A stretch of 64,000 bases of DNA. It comes from Anthopleura xanthogrammica. Taxonomy: Eukaryota; Cnidaria; Anthozoa; Actiniaria; Actiniidae. Positions 10,852 to 21,900 of the stretch are shown one piece after another; position 1 is the stretch's first letter, and each line of letters opens with the position of its first letter. The DNA is taken from contig OZ025211.1 of the NCBI GenBank assembly GCA_964019055.1, forward strand, positions 5,533,835-5,597,834, given 5' to 3'. Below the pieces are notes generated by a model. That model ran no database searches, was not told the DNA's origin, and saw only the letters and a program-made list of their open reading frames with translations. The translations under genes and the position numbers were made by a program.

Positions 10852-11673
10852 CTATGCAGGTTCATCGAAATCACAACGCAATCTTGCAATGTTTATAATC
10901 GCAATCACGATTACGATAAAGTTTTTTGTGATGAAAATTGAAGCGTCGTGTTTGTACTCCAGCCACACGACCATTCGAATTATAAGCAACGCAAGGTTTA
11001 CTAACAACATCTGAAGAATGAGTCGGCAAAGGTAAAGCTTCTTTCGAGGTTTGTATTGGCCATAATCGATGAGTTTATTTTCTGCAATTTCCAGTGGTGA
11101 GAGAAGAAGGCTTGAACAAACGCAGACGATGATACTGACTTCTAAACCTTTTGGTAGATGCGCAAGGGAGGATTCCTTGTTTGGTAGTAACACTTCCAAG
11201 ACTTCAATGTCGTCAAACAAATCCAGGGCTATACCTGCACACAGTTGAACGACAAGGTCGCCATTTTTTCTTGCATCTTTTGCTGATACAAATAAAAGTA
11301 AGGCAATGACAGGGGAGCCACAGATGATCATCTTCAGAATATTTGGACCAAAAAACTTATTAGTATCAAGCTTGTTTCTTAGCGCACCAAATATAAAGCC
11401 AACCATCGGGGTGAGTAGAAAAAAGACGTAGAGAAACCACACTAACCATAACCACTTGACTTCATGCTCGCTTTTCCATAATATCACAGCTACGGCAGCA
11501 ATGATTGTCGGCAACGCCAACAAGAATAAGAGCAACCAATTCTTTTCAAGATAGATGCTTGGATATTGGGCGAACAAGACAGCCTGTATAAACACAAATA
11601 CAGAGTACAATGATCTTCCGATGCGTGCTGTCCATTTTCGTACAACTTGCTTGTCTAAATTTTTGCAGCACAT
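10852..11673 (-). CDS. Seven-transmembrane protein, array member 5
   Basis: Close duplicate of the 5714-6550 gene; from the ATG at 11671-11673 (MCCKNLDKQ) the protein is 273 aa. The frame is also open upstream to an ATG at 11748, which would add 25 residues (MSELTCLQVSF and on). In the sister gene the matching upstream sequence contains a stop and a 4-bp length difference, so I take the extension as 5' UTR. It keeps seven hydrophobic passes, NKFFGPNILKMIICGSP, LDLFDDIEVLEVLL and LEYKHDASIFITKN. The C-terminus is a few residues shorter than the sister protein. Function unknown. Confidence 0.78.
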   Translation of the reverse strand: MCCKNLDKQVVRKWTARIGRSLYSVFVFIQAVLFAQYPSIYLEKNWLLLFLLALPTIIAAVAVILWKSEHEVKWLWLVWFLYVFFLLTPMVGFIFGALRNKLDTNKFFGPNILKMIICGSPVIALLLFVSAKDARKNGDLVVQLCAGIALDLFDDIEVLEVLLPNKESSLAHLPKGLEVSIIVCVCSSLLLSPLEIAENKLIDYGQYKPRKKLYLCRLILQMLLVNLALLIIRMVVWLEYKHDASIFITKNFIVIVIAIINIARLRCDFDEPA

Positions 11674-11748
11674 TATGAGCTTCTGTCTTGAACTGAACAA
11701 TGAACGCTCTTCTGCGAATGATACTTGTAAACAAGTCAGTTCACTCAT

Positions 11749-13055
11749 ATACTGAGATCATATTGGAATGTGTTGGTTAACTATACCGCAATGTATGCAT
11801 GGAGATTACGGAAACGTCCTAAAATAGATTTCCTAGAAACTTGAAGGTCGTTAACCATGCATAGAGGCCTATGAAACTCAGCAAATATGCTGTCTTATTT
11901 TTAATTCAAGACAATCGATCAATGTTTAAGAAACCAAGGTTTTTCGAGCGCGCCGAGGTCAGAGACATCGAAACGTCAGTTTTCTACATCGCTAGTCTTC
12001 ACTGTTAAACTGCATTAATTTACCAGCTAAAGTTTTAGTCAAAGTAAAGCGATTCAAGACATCAGTGATAAAGAACACTCTAGAAAAAAATCGAAAAAAG
12101 CAAATACATACAAAGGAACACACACACAAAAATATTCAATGGGGGGGGGGGGGTACGTTTTTCAAGTGCACTGAGGGACGGCCAAGAAATTTATGTTCTT
12201 ACCATATCAAGAATACATTGCATAAAATCTCAACAAAAAAATTACAGTCTTTAATTCAGACAGAACTGTTTTTTGTTTTTTTATGTTTGTTTTCATCTTT
12301 ATTTCAATTGAAAGGCTGATTGCAGCGTGAATCGTGTCAGGGATATTTCCCTAATGAATAAAGATTACTGAAATGTCTAGACGTGTATAGGGGCCAGTAA
12401 CAGGGTATTCCCCTACTACTTGAAGTAGCTACCAGACATGCAGATGAATATTAAAATAGTATTAAAAAGATTAACATCCAATCCGAAGCTATTGCTTTTG
12501 TATGGTCTAAACAAGTTTCCAGTCATACAGTTTTTCAAAGCAAATCTAAAATATTGTTATTACTGCTGTACGTTTTCCTTGACTAGAATGATCTGCCACG
12601 GTGCAATCAGTGATGCAACGAGCATTAATCTTCCGACGTAAACCAAGTGTTTCATCATAACGAGTGGAGCCAATATTCTTCCCTTATAGCTTTTCAACAG
12701 CAGTGGAATGATGACTTAGAAGGCGGGAGGTAGAAGGGAAAGTCCCTAAGGGAATCCATGCATGACAAAGCTGTCCATACAGGCCGTTTGGATGATGACG
12801 TCATTTTTACTGTACCACTATACTATACCAAAATGCTTTGCAAATTTTCTTTCTTATAAAAATCAATGTTTATTCCTCACGAAAATAGAAAGACAATTGA
12901 TGCTAATTAATTGAATTAACAAGAGAAAGTGTGCAAGGGCCTATAGTAGCTGTAGGAAATGATGCCCAAGAACTTAACATTATACTTCTCAATATGGTGC
13001 TCTCCTCAGCACACCTTCCATTGATTCTCCGGCCCGTAGTTGCGTCCTATTCATC
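11749..13055. other. Array spacer
   Basis: AT-rich, with a run of about 12 G at 12139-12150 and the second copy of the block seen at 7120-7340. No coding sequence recognised. Confidence 0.5.
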
Positions 13056-13904
13056 CTATACATAATCATTGTCATCATCATTATCATGCATTTCCAATTG
13101 CGAGTAGGATTCATGCTGTTTGTACCCGCACCACTCACATTTCTTAAAGATTTCAAAGGCAAAAATACCAAGAACGATCACATTTTTTGCCATGAAAATC
13201 GAAGCATCGTGTTTGTAGTATAACCACATCACCAATCGAGAAACAAGAAGCGTAATATTCACTATCAGCATTTGAAGCACCATCAAAATGATATCACACA
13301 ATTTCCGCTTCTCAGACCTGGGATGTGTAAGACTTTTATTCTCCAGCATCTCTAGTGGAGAAAGACACAAACTGAAGCAAACGGAACCCACGATGACAAT
13401 TCGAAAGGCGCTTGGAAGAGGCTTCAAGGAGCCATAACTGGCAAGAAGCGTGTCTAGCATTCCAATGTGGTCGAATAATTCCAGTGCAGCAGATCCACTA
13501 AGCCTTCCAATCAGATCTTTGTGCTTGCGAGAGTCAGAAACTGAGGTAAGGAGAAGAAGAGCAAGCACTGGAGAAAAACAAAGGGTTATTTTCAGCACGT
13601 TGGATCCAAAGAAAGAGTTATTGTCAATATCTTGAGCAATGACTCCCCAGATTAGGATAACCATTGGAATCAATAGAAGAATGATGTAGACAAGCCAAAC
13701 CTTCCATAGCTTTTGTAATGCTTCTTTTGGTCTTAGTTCGATGCGGATGTAAACAAAATATACTAAAGCTGGCAGCACTAAAAGTACGAACAAGTTATAC
13801 CAGTTGCTATTAAAGTATTTACACGGGTACTGTGCGAACAAAATCCCCTGCACGATCAGAAGAACGGTGAACAACCACACGGATGGTGATGATAAACAAT
13901 TCAT
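13056..13904 (-). CDS. Seven-transmembrane protein, array member 6, with acidic tail
   Basis: Intronless, 282 aa, ATG at 13902-13904 (MNCLSSPSVWLF). Family landmarks are present but more diverged: AQYPCKYF after pass 1, NNSFFGSNVLKITLCFSP, LELFDHIGMLDTLL, LQMLIVN and LYYKHDASIFMAKN. The tail after the last pass is hydrophilic, Cys-containing and Asp-rich (HDNDDDNDYV), unlike its neighbours. It is separated by over 600 bp from the next copy. The intact frame and conserved positions suggest a functional gene of unknown role. Confidence 0.75.
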   Translation of the reverse strand: MNCLSSPSVWLFTVLLIVQGILFAQYPCKYFNSNWYNLFVLLVLPALVYFVYIRIELRPKEALQKLWKVWLVYIILLLIPMVILIWGVIAQDIDNNSFFGSNVLKITLCFSPVLALLLLTSVSDSRKHKDLIGRLSGSAALELFDHIGMLDTLLASYGSLKPLPSAFRIVIVGSVCFSLCLSPLEMLENKSLTHPRSEKRKLCDIILMVLQMLIVNITLLVSRLVMWLYYKHDASIFMAKNVIVLGIFAFEIFKKCEWCGYKQHESYSQLEMHDNDDDNDYV

Positions 13905-14535
13905 TGTCGCAAACTGTAACTATCACATGCAGCACCACTAATCTTCCTTCGCCTACCAAGTAGTTAATCAATATACATTAGACAAACGCACACAATCACA
14001 AGCAGACTTCCCATTGGTTGGATGTGACTCTTTTGCCCCCAGAACTCTCGAAAAGGATATCGTTCAGTGTCGAAGTGGTTTGTTTATAGACTGAGCAACT
14101 TGATATTAAAAGACCAAAAACTGATCTGCTTTTAGGGCGCCATGATCGTGAACATTAATATGGATCTTCAGCCTATAATCTTCTGCCGTTATGTTAGTGT
14201 TCAAATCGTGCGTGTATTTTTGTTTGTTTGTTTATTTTTTGTTTTTAAAGTTTAATCTTAAATGTATTGCTACAAAATTGCACATACACAGCTAAACCGC
14301 AACTGATCACTGAACCGATTCTAAGTTCCAAAAAATAACACGACATGTCCTTCTTGGAATCTTAACCGTTAACAAGTTAGCTTCCATTGACAAGTTAGCT
14401 TAAAAACACTATAATCCCATGTGCATTATATTGGTGAAATGTTGTCCTTAATTTCTAATTTTCTTTTCTTTTTCTTTTTTCTATTTTCCGACATAAGTTT
14501 GTCTCCGTATAGTTTCAGATACCCATGTGGCTTAC
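13905..14535. other. Array spacer
   Basis: AT-rich with several T-runs (about 14221-14245 and 14460-14480). Nothing recognised. Confidence 0.45.
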
Positions 14536-15330
14536 TTAGCAACAGTGATTTACAATAAGTCTGAATATATTTATTATCGCCATAAAAATGATAATAATAT
14601 TTTTGGCAATGAAAATCGATGCGTTATGTTTGTACTTTAACCACACGATCAATCGAATAACAAGCAGGGCAACGTTTACCAGAAGCATTTGTAAAACCAG
14701 TCGAACTGCGTAGGTTCTCTTGCGATTCTTGATTTCACTTGAGCTTCCGCATTTCTTCTCGGCCATTTCCAAGGTGGACAACACCAAACTGATACAAACA
14801 AACGCGACAATACTATTTTGTAACTCAGGAGAGAGGTGAAATTTCTCATTTTGAGAAAGCAGTATGTCTAGAATCTCTATGTCGTCAAACAAATCCAAGA
14901 CTATGTTACCACAGAGCTGTGTGAACAATTCAGTGCTGTCTTCATATTCGGTTGCATCTTTCGCAGTTGTCAGAAGAAGAAGCGCAATCCCCGGAGAACC
15001 ACAAGTAATCATCATAAGGACTGTCGGCCCAAAAAACTGATTCCTATCCAGACTTTCCCTCAATCCACTATATATGATACAAACCATTGGGATTAGAAGG
15101 GTCGAAACATAGCAGCCCCATACGATCCACAGATTATGGAGCTGTTCAGTTTCATCGCAGTATTTTAGAACAACGGACCAGGCTAACAAAGTTGGTACAA
15201 CCAGAAGTATTAAGCAATTGTACCAGCCGCTTTCAAAGTAGATACTTGGATACTGGGCAAACATCGCAGCTTGTGCAATCAAGGCCGCAAAGAACAGCAA
15301 TCTTCCTGTATAGGTTAAACAGCGGCCCAT
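14536..15330 (-). CDS. Seven-transmembrane protein, array member 7
   Basis: Intronless, 264 aa, ATG at 15328-15330 (MGRCLTYTGRLLF). Seven hydrophobic passes and all family motifs: AQYPSIYF, DRNQFFGPTVLMMITCGSP, LDLFDDIEILDILL, LQMLLVNVALLVIRL and LKYKHNASIFIAKN. It is most like the neighbour at 16584-17372, with which it shares a short N-terminus, the spacing of motifs and EMAEKK after pass 5. A minus-strand TATA-like tract lies about 150 bp upstream. Function unknown. Confidence 0.8.
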   Translation of the reverse strand: MGRCLTYTGRLLFFAALIAQAAMFAQYPSIYFESGWYNCLILLVVPTLLAWSVVLKYCDETEQLHNLWIVWGCYVSTLLIPMVCIIYSGLRESLDRNQFFGPTVLMMITCGSPGIALLLLTTAKDATEYEDSTELFTQLCGNIVLDLFDDIEILDILLSQNEKFHLSPELQNSIVAFVCISLVLSTLEMAEKKCGSSSEIKNRKRTYAVRLVLQMLLVNVALLVIRLIVWLKYKHNASIFIAKNIIIIFMAIINIFRLIVNHCC

Positions 15331-15477
15331 GATGAGTTAACTAAAACGTATCGAGCTTACACTTGAGCTTTCATAGTGCTCAATCCGAGTAATGAAATTC
15401 AGGCTAAATCTTATTGGTGGGTCTTATTAGCCCATTACAAAAGAATGTAATATGATTGGTCCAGGAGGCCTTGGCAC

Positions 15478-15491
15478 TTATTTATATATAT
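15478..15491 (-). promoter_or_regulatory. TATA-like tract
   Basis: Minus-strand TATATATAAATAA about 150 bp upstream of the ATG at 15330; could equally be a simple AT repeat. Confidence 0.3.
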
Positions 15492-15924
15492 ACATCCAAA
15501 AACACAGTTAAATTTTCCCATAATACGTGTTCGCTACTATACTTATGTTATGTTTTACTTGCTCCTGTCATGGCGACTCACGTGATGGAGCAAAGCCTTA
15601 CGTATTTGCCTTATTCAAGGCTGTCAATGTTGGGGATTTCCCCTCAATGTTAGGGATTTTCCCTCATCAATATTAACACATTGTAAGCACTTTTTCTTGC
15701 TGAATGAACAAAAATGTGAAGACTTGATGCATTGATGAATTTCCAAGAAACTGGTTACGGAGAGTGACTTTCCGTGACATCAAACATCTGCAAGTCTAGA
15801 GCATTCTAGTATTTTAGATTTATTTACCCCCATTACAACTGTAAAAGTAAAAATCAAAACTTGCTTTTATGTATATTTAATTTCCAATTAAGCTTCGTAT
15901 TTCACAGCAGTGAAAGGAGACTCT

Positions 15925-16175
15925 GTTCGGCAGAGTATTTTTACCTACAGAATAGCATAACCTCTTACGGAAACCATCACAAACTATTGCGTCCTTTAAC
16001 TTGCTCTCTATAAAATTACTCTTTATTTTCATATTTGTGTCTATATGTTTACAAGTGTTATGCTTTTCTGTAGGTAAAAATACTCTGCCGAACACTTTTC
16101 TGTAGGTCATTGCATGAATACCCTACTGTATGAGGGCTACATACAGCAGGGTATTCATGCAATGACCTACAGAAA
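15925..16175. mobile_element. Double foldback element
   Basis: Outer pair: gttcggcagagtatttttac at 15925 is inverted at 16057-16093. Inner pair: 16097-16133 and 16139-16175 form an almost perfect hairpin (ggtcattgcatgaataccct). Sequence after the second arm (from 16160) repeats directly that after the first (from 15947). This looks like two overlapping copies of one inverted-repeat element. Confidence 0.65.
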
Positions 16176-16583
16176 AGCATAATCTCTTAAGGCAACAACC
16201 ACAAAAATTACGTCAGTCTTTGAACTTGCTTTATATAATTTTAAATCTTTATTATCTTTGTTGTGTCTATTTTTAACGGTGTTTTTCAATATTTTTCTCA
16301 TTCACTGCATTACTATCATGATTATGCATCACCCTCGTGCACATTGTCGATGTAAAGAAATTCAAACCAGCTTCCTAAAAGTTCCTTGATAAGACCAAAT
16401 GAAGCCTATAATAAAGTAAGAAAGCGGAAATGCGGCTGGGTAGCTGGATTGACCCCTACGATCTGTATTCCAAGAACCGACGGAAATGAGCTGAGCCCAC
16501 TGTTACAGAAAGACTGACATGCAGTAGTAGAAAAATATGAACAGTGAAATGGTTCAAACTTCGCCATCCTTTTCAATCTTTAC

Positions 16584-17372
16584 TCATGACAACCATTGGT
16601 GAACCAGCCTTATCATGTTTATGATAGACATCACAACAACGATCAGATTTTTAGCAATAAAAATCGATGCACTATGCTTGTACTTCAACCACACGACCAA
16701 ACGAATGATCAGCAGAGCTATGTTTACCAGAAACATCTGCAAAAGAAGTCGCAGAAAGTAAACCTTTTCCTGGTTCTTGCAACCACAAGCCCCATCGTGT
16801 TTTTTCTCGGCCATTTCCAGAGTGGACAGCAATAGGCTGATACAAACACATACCAAGATGCTGACTTCTAACGAAGCTGGGAGGTGGAACACCGTCGACT
16901 CATTCTGGGAAAGCAGCATGTCTAGAAGCTCTATATCATCAAATAAATCCAAGATGGTATTGCAGCATATCTCTGCAAACAGTGCAACCTTGTCTTTTAC
17001 TACATCATTCGCGGTTGACAGAAGAAGAAGAGCTATGGCGGGAGAGCCACATGTGGTCATCATGAGAACATTTGGCCCAAAGAATTGATTGCCAGCCAGT
17101 TTTTCCCTTAATCCACCATATATCAACCCAACCATTGGGATCATCATGGTTAGAATATAGGATCCCCATACCATCCACAGCTGTTGTAGCTGCTTGTCGT
17201 TGTTTCGTAGTAGGAGAACCCAGACCACCAAAGTAGGTACTGCCAAAAGTATCAGCACATTGTACCAGTGGCTATGTAAGTAGACACTAGGATACTGGGC
17301 AAACATGATAGTCTGTGTAATGAAGCCTGCAACGAAGAAGAACCTTCCGGCTGCAGTCAAGCAATGCACCAT
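16584..17372 (-). CDS. Seven-transmembrane protein, array member 8
   Basis: Intronless, 262 aa, ATG at 17370-17372 (MVHCLTAAGRFFF). Family motifs: AQYPSVYL, LWMVWGSY, AGNQFFGPNVLMMTTCGSP, LDLFDDIELLDMLL, LQMFLVNIALLIIRL and LKYKHSASIFIAKN. The closest relative is the gene at 14536-15330. A TATAAAA motif sits about 75 bp upstream. This is the last copy before the LINE remnant. The positions kept across all copies (FFGPN, FDDIE, YKH-ASIF-KN) are presumably important for whatever the protein does, which cannot be read from the sequence. Confidence 0.8.
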   Translation of the reverse strand: MVHCLTAAGRFFFVAGFITQTIMFAQYPSVYLHSHWYNVLILLAVPTLVVWVLLLRNNDKQLQQLWMVWGSYILTMMIPMVGLIYGGLREKLAGNQFFGPNVLMMTTCGSPAIALLLLSTANDVVKDKVALFAEICCNTILDLFDDIELLDMLLSQNESTVFHLPASLEVSILVCVCISLLLSTLEMAEKKHDGACGCKNQEKVYFLRLLLQMFLVNIALLIIRLVVWLKYKHSASIFIAKNLIVVVMSIINMIRLVHQWLS

Positions 17373-17444
17373 TCTTTAGCCTTGAGTGTAGCGTGAGTAA
17401 AAGTAAGTAAAAACCGTATGAACCTCACCTAGTTTTTGTTAAGC

Positions 17445-17451
17445 TTTTATA
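17445..17451 (-). promoter_or_regulatory. TATA box candidate
   Basis: Minus-strand TATAAAA, 73-79 bp upstream of the ATG at 17372. The best-placed of the array's TATA candidates. Confidence 0.45.
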
Positions 17452-17639
17452 AGCTGCGGAAGTACAGTGTTATTCCTCGTGTTATTAATTGTGCATGTGA
17501 GGATCTTATGACCGGATGACGGTTGAACAATCTTAAGCCTGGAAAACAAATGGCCATTTTGTTTCTGAGAACCTATAATCGGAAGAAAAACAAATCTCTG
17601 GTATTACAGCACGTGCACCATTTCTGCGTTGATTGACCT

Positions 17640-17840
17640 TTAGCCCGGATCGATTGGGCTTTGGGGTTTGTTGAATTTACTTATACCTATACTTATGGCT
17701 CTACGCACCAGGAGGCGCATAAGGTTATCACTGCCTGACCAGCCCTTCCACGTTTTACAACCATATAGTAACACAGGCTTGACCAGTGTGTAAAATGGGT
17801 GAATTTTGGTTCTTCTTCCTAATCCTGGTACCTCCACCTC
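17640..17840 (-). pseudogene. Non-LTR retrotransposon remnant (end of reverse transcriptase ORF)
   Basis: A 65-codon stretch reads TLVKPVLLYGCKTWKG, the familiar pattern near the end of many LINE reverse-transcriptase ORFs (VLLYGCETW). It lacks the catalytic YxDD and everything upstream, so it is a dead 3' fragment. Confidence 0.65.
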
Positions 17841-17971
17841 CTTTATCTAACATTGCTCCCATGCAAGTAAACAAATTCATCAACATCCTGTTCATTATTT
17901 ATACCATAATTCCATCCTTAATATTTGACGTATTCACTACTCAAGGTCTTACACCTTTCAACATTTTAGAA

Positions 17972-18752
17972 CAAAACTGTTAAGTTTCATTCTTTCCTCG
18001 TAGATTTACATAAACCCTTGTGAAGTTTAAAAAAATCTTGATTAACACTACGAGGGCTAGGACGGGCTAGGACGGGCTATAGGACGGCTACGAGGCTACG
18101 AGGGCTACGAGGGCTACGGGGGCTACGAGGGCTACGGGGCTACGGGGCTACGGGGCTACGGGGCTACGGGGCTACGGGGCTACGGGGCTACGGGGCTACG
18201 GGGCTACGGGGCTACGGGGCTACGGGGCTACGGGGCTACGGGGCTACGGGGCTACGGGGCTACGGGGCTACGGGGCTACGGGGCTACGGGGCTACGGGGC
18301 TACGGGGCTACGGGGGCTACGGGGCTACGAGGGCTACGGGGCTACGGGCTGAGAAGTTTTTTTTCCTTTTGCTGTACATTAATTATCCATATTTGTCTAA
18401 ATCTGCAAATTTGACATTTTTTTGTGATTCAAGATCCAGTTAACTGACGTCCAGTCCCGCCGTCTATTCTGTCAGCGAAAAGAATTCTATTTTTTTTTAA
18501 ATTGGCAGTCCTCAGATTTTGTTATCCAATTATTTACAATTGCAAATTTTGAATTTAAAAACTTGAAACGTCAAAATACCTTTCAGTTCATAACAATTAC
18601 TTCAGCTACAACCCAGCTGTAACCAACGTTCCTTTTTAAAAACGTTTAAAAAATGCATTATTTAAAAATCATAATACAAAAATTGTTAAGTTTCATTCTT
18701 TCCACGTAGATTTTTATAAACCCTTGGGAAGTTTAAAAAAAAATCTTGAATA
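17972..18752. repeat. 8-bp minisatellite flanked by 75-bp direct repeats
   Basis: The core at 18048-18350 is built from ggggctac, about 30 near-perfect copies with some cgaggg variants at both ends. A sequence at 17972-18044 (gttaagtttcattctttcc and on) returns as a direct repeat at about 18680-18752, so the array lies inside a 700-bp interval bounded by direct repeats. It sits about 600 bp upstream of the XPC start codon. Confidence 0.85.
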
Positions 18753-18946
18753 ATAAGCAGAATAAGATAAAGTCTATTACAGAGGAAACATTGGGGAAAA
18801 GAAAAATATAAATATACTTTGGGATCCCTGTGTGCTTATCAGCAGTATTCCCCATTAGCCTCACGTGGCGCGAACAACACCATTACGATCAATACACTGT
18901 TTGATCTCTGTGCCTTTTTAAAAACATTTAGTGTACACTTGAGATC

Positions 18947-21900
18947 ATGGTTAGAAAGCGTGTTACTAGAAGTATAGATGAGATATCAGATACTCGATCG
19001 CCCAAGAGAAAGAAGGTTGAAGATCCACGCGAATCGACTGCCAAAGCTCCGTCGAAGTCGAAACGTAAGATATGTCAAATAGGGGAATCCTTGGATTGTT
19101 ATTGATATATACTGCAGTATTGCGACGATTAGTTTCTCATCTCTCTCTCTCTCAGATGGTTTGAGTGTTTTGAGATCGCAAAACGATTTTAGGTTTTAAT
19201 TTGGATAGTAATCCCTTGCATTGGTTTTTACTGGAGATCTGTACAGGGTTAAGTTACGGTATCTGATCACAACACATGGTTTTGGTTGACCTCTTACATA
19301 ACATGGAAATAGCATTAGATCCACTCCCAGTAAATTATATTGCAAATCTTGGCTCATTTGCAATGTATTTTATACTGTACTCTAAGGAGTAACACAGTTT
19401 TTGGAGAAATTTAAAATTCTAATGCGGAGGGGAGGGAGTGGAATTTTTAGTCTATATATATATATATTTGTTATGTTGTTTATTTGTTTGTTTATTCTAC
19501 GTACATTTACTTTTTATATAATTTATGTGTTAAATATAAATCACCTTTTTTAACAAATTGCATAACATTACATGACTGTATATAATATTTACCCAATTTC
19601 CATTTTATATGGGTTTTGATGATTGGCAACATATGTAGTTCTAGTATTGACTTGGTATCCATGAATCTTACCTTTTGAAAAGTTCTTTGTTAAGGCGAGG
19701 CATTCTTCTCCAAGAATTTTATTAAAGTAATATAATAGTCTGTCTTTACTTAGGTACTTCAAGTCCTAAAGGTACTACACCTGCAAGAAAAAGGAAACCA
19801 AAGTCAGTACAAGAAAGTGAGCAAAATGGATATGCATCTGAATCTGATGACAGTGAGGTTGAAGTTGGTGTTAAAAAGAAGCACAGGGCGTCCAATAGGA
19901 CTAACGTGAAGAATACGAGGCAAAATAATGAAGAAAAACCTGATAAAGTGGAAAAAACAAAAGGGCAAAAAACAACTAGAAAAAGTGGAAAGAAAGAAAT
20001 TCACAAGGGAAATGAGGAATCATGTTTGCAAAAGACTGATGACACTACTTGTGTAGACACAGATGCAGTTACACCCAGTGACACTGAAATACCTTTACCC
20101 AAAGTCAAAGTAGAAAATTTAGAGAAAAATCTTACGCCTGCAAATAAGCGTGCTAGAGGGAAAAATGCAAGAAATCCCAAAATGGCTAAAAAATCAGTAA
20201 AACAATCCACAAAGGACATGAAATCAAAATTGGATGATCAATATGATGCTACTAGTAAGGTCAATGAGTGGGTTAAGACAGAAAAGAATAAGGATGCTGA
20301 TTCTAGTGGTGGTGAAAGTGAAGAGGACATTGACTGGGAAGACGTCCAAGGTATACATGTAGTACTACATGCTGTTTAAAGGATATATTGTATTAGGGAA
20401 TAAAGGCCGGGTGGCATAATGGTAGTTTATGATGAATTAAAATTCAATCTGCGAGTTAGCCATGCCCTGACTTTGATCAGCCCAGAGGTTGTTTCAGGGT
20501 TATATCTGTGAGTTAGCCATGCCCTGACTTTGATCAGCCCAGAGGTTGTTTCAGGGTTCAATCTGTGAGTTAACCATACCCTGACTTTGATCAGCCCAGA
20601 GGTTGTTTCAGGGTTATATCTGTGAGTTAACCATACCCTGACTTTGATCAGCCCAGGGGTTGTTTGAAGCTACTAATAAGATTTGAAGGTTGCATGGTGC
20701 ATAAAGATAGAGCGTAAAAAATACATATATTAATTTACCCTTTTTTTTGACTTGTATTGTGTTCTGTCTCCTTTCAGAGGCTGAAGGGCACCAAAGTGTG
20801 GATTTGCATGATAACAGTAGTATAAGTTCAAGTACAGCATGCCGTTCAGCTATGACTAAAACCGAAAACAAAAATGTTGAAATCAGCATACAGATTCCTG
20901 GAATGAAAGGAAAAAGGAAAAAGAAGTAATTATCAGAAATGTTGATGACTGGATGGATGAGTGGGTGGGTGGGTGGGTAAGTGGATGGATGCATGGATGG
21001 ATGGATGAGTGGGTGGGTCAGTGGATGGATGGATGCATGGATGGATGGATGGATGAGTGGGTGGGTGGGTGGGGGGGGGGGGGTAAGTGAATGGATGGAT
21101 GGGTGGGTTGGTGTTTGGATGGATGGATGAGTGGGTGGGTGGATGGATGGATGGATGGATCGATGGACGGTTGGATGGATGGATGGGTGGATGGATGGGT
21201 GGGTGGATAGATGGATGGACATACAGTTGGATAGGTATGTGGGTAGGTAAAAAGGATGAGTGGATAGATGGTAATTTGATAAATAATCTTCTGTTCTCAG
21301 GACTGAAGATGATTTACTAACAAAAATTCAAAAAGCAATGGCAAGATTCAAGAAGCAAATTCAATTGGATATGCACAAGGTAATTCATTCAATCATTCAT
21401 TTGTTGACTTCATGTCTATTAATGTTATACTTTGCATTTATGTACTGTGATCAATGCAGCTCTATTATCCTCATATACAGGTACACCTTGTATCACTGGT
21501 AGCATGGGGGTTTAACAGGAATGCAGTATGCAATCAACCTGTTCTCCAGGTATTTGTAGTAACATTAAAGTTGTATAATTATTTTAAAATGCAATTAGAC
21601 TTTAAAAAATGAGTGAAGACACTAAACCAGTGAAATATATATTAGACTAATACACTTTAGTAGACCAAAATCCCACTGTTTTCTTTTATGTCTATTTGAC
21701 TATAATTACACTTTAACAAGCAATTTTTATTTCACATGTTAAGTGACTTGACTCTAATGCCATACAAGGGGGCAGGCCACTATTAGTTAAATTAAATATT
21801 CCCTGTGGCCAAAGCTAAGAAATCCTGATTTAGCAGTCAAAAATCCTGAAATGATTATAGTCTTAATAAAAGTAATACAATGTATATATATATTCAAAGT

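Larger units (their letters stand above)
15331..16583. other. Array spacer with foldback complex
   Basis: Contains a TATA-like tract at 15478-15491 and a cluster of inverted repeats at about 15925-16175; otherwise AT-rich and non-coding. Confidence 0.5.

Noticed and set aside
3256..17372. Reading the array as G-protein-coupled receptors because of seven passes
   Set aside because: No DRY, NPxxY or conserved extracellular cysteine pattern; motif layout is different.
20614..21222. 202-aa minus-strand frame rich in His, Pro and Ser
   Set aside because: Translation of the GGAT/GGGT microsatellite inside XPC intron 3; no family similarity.
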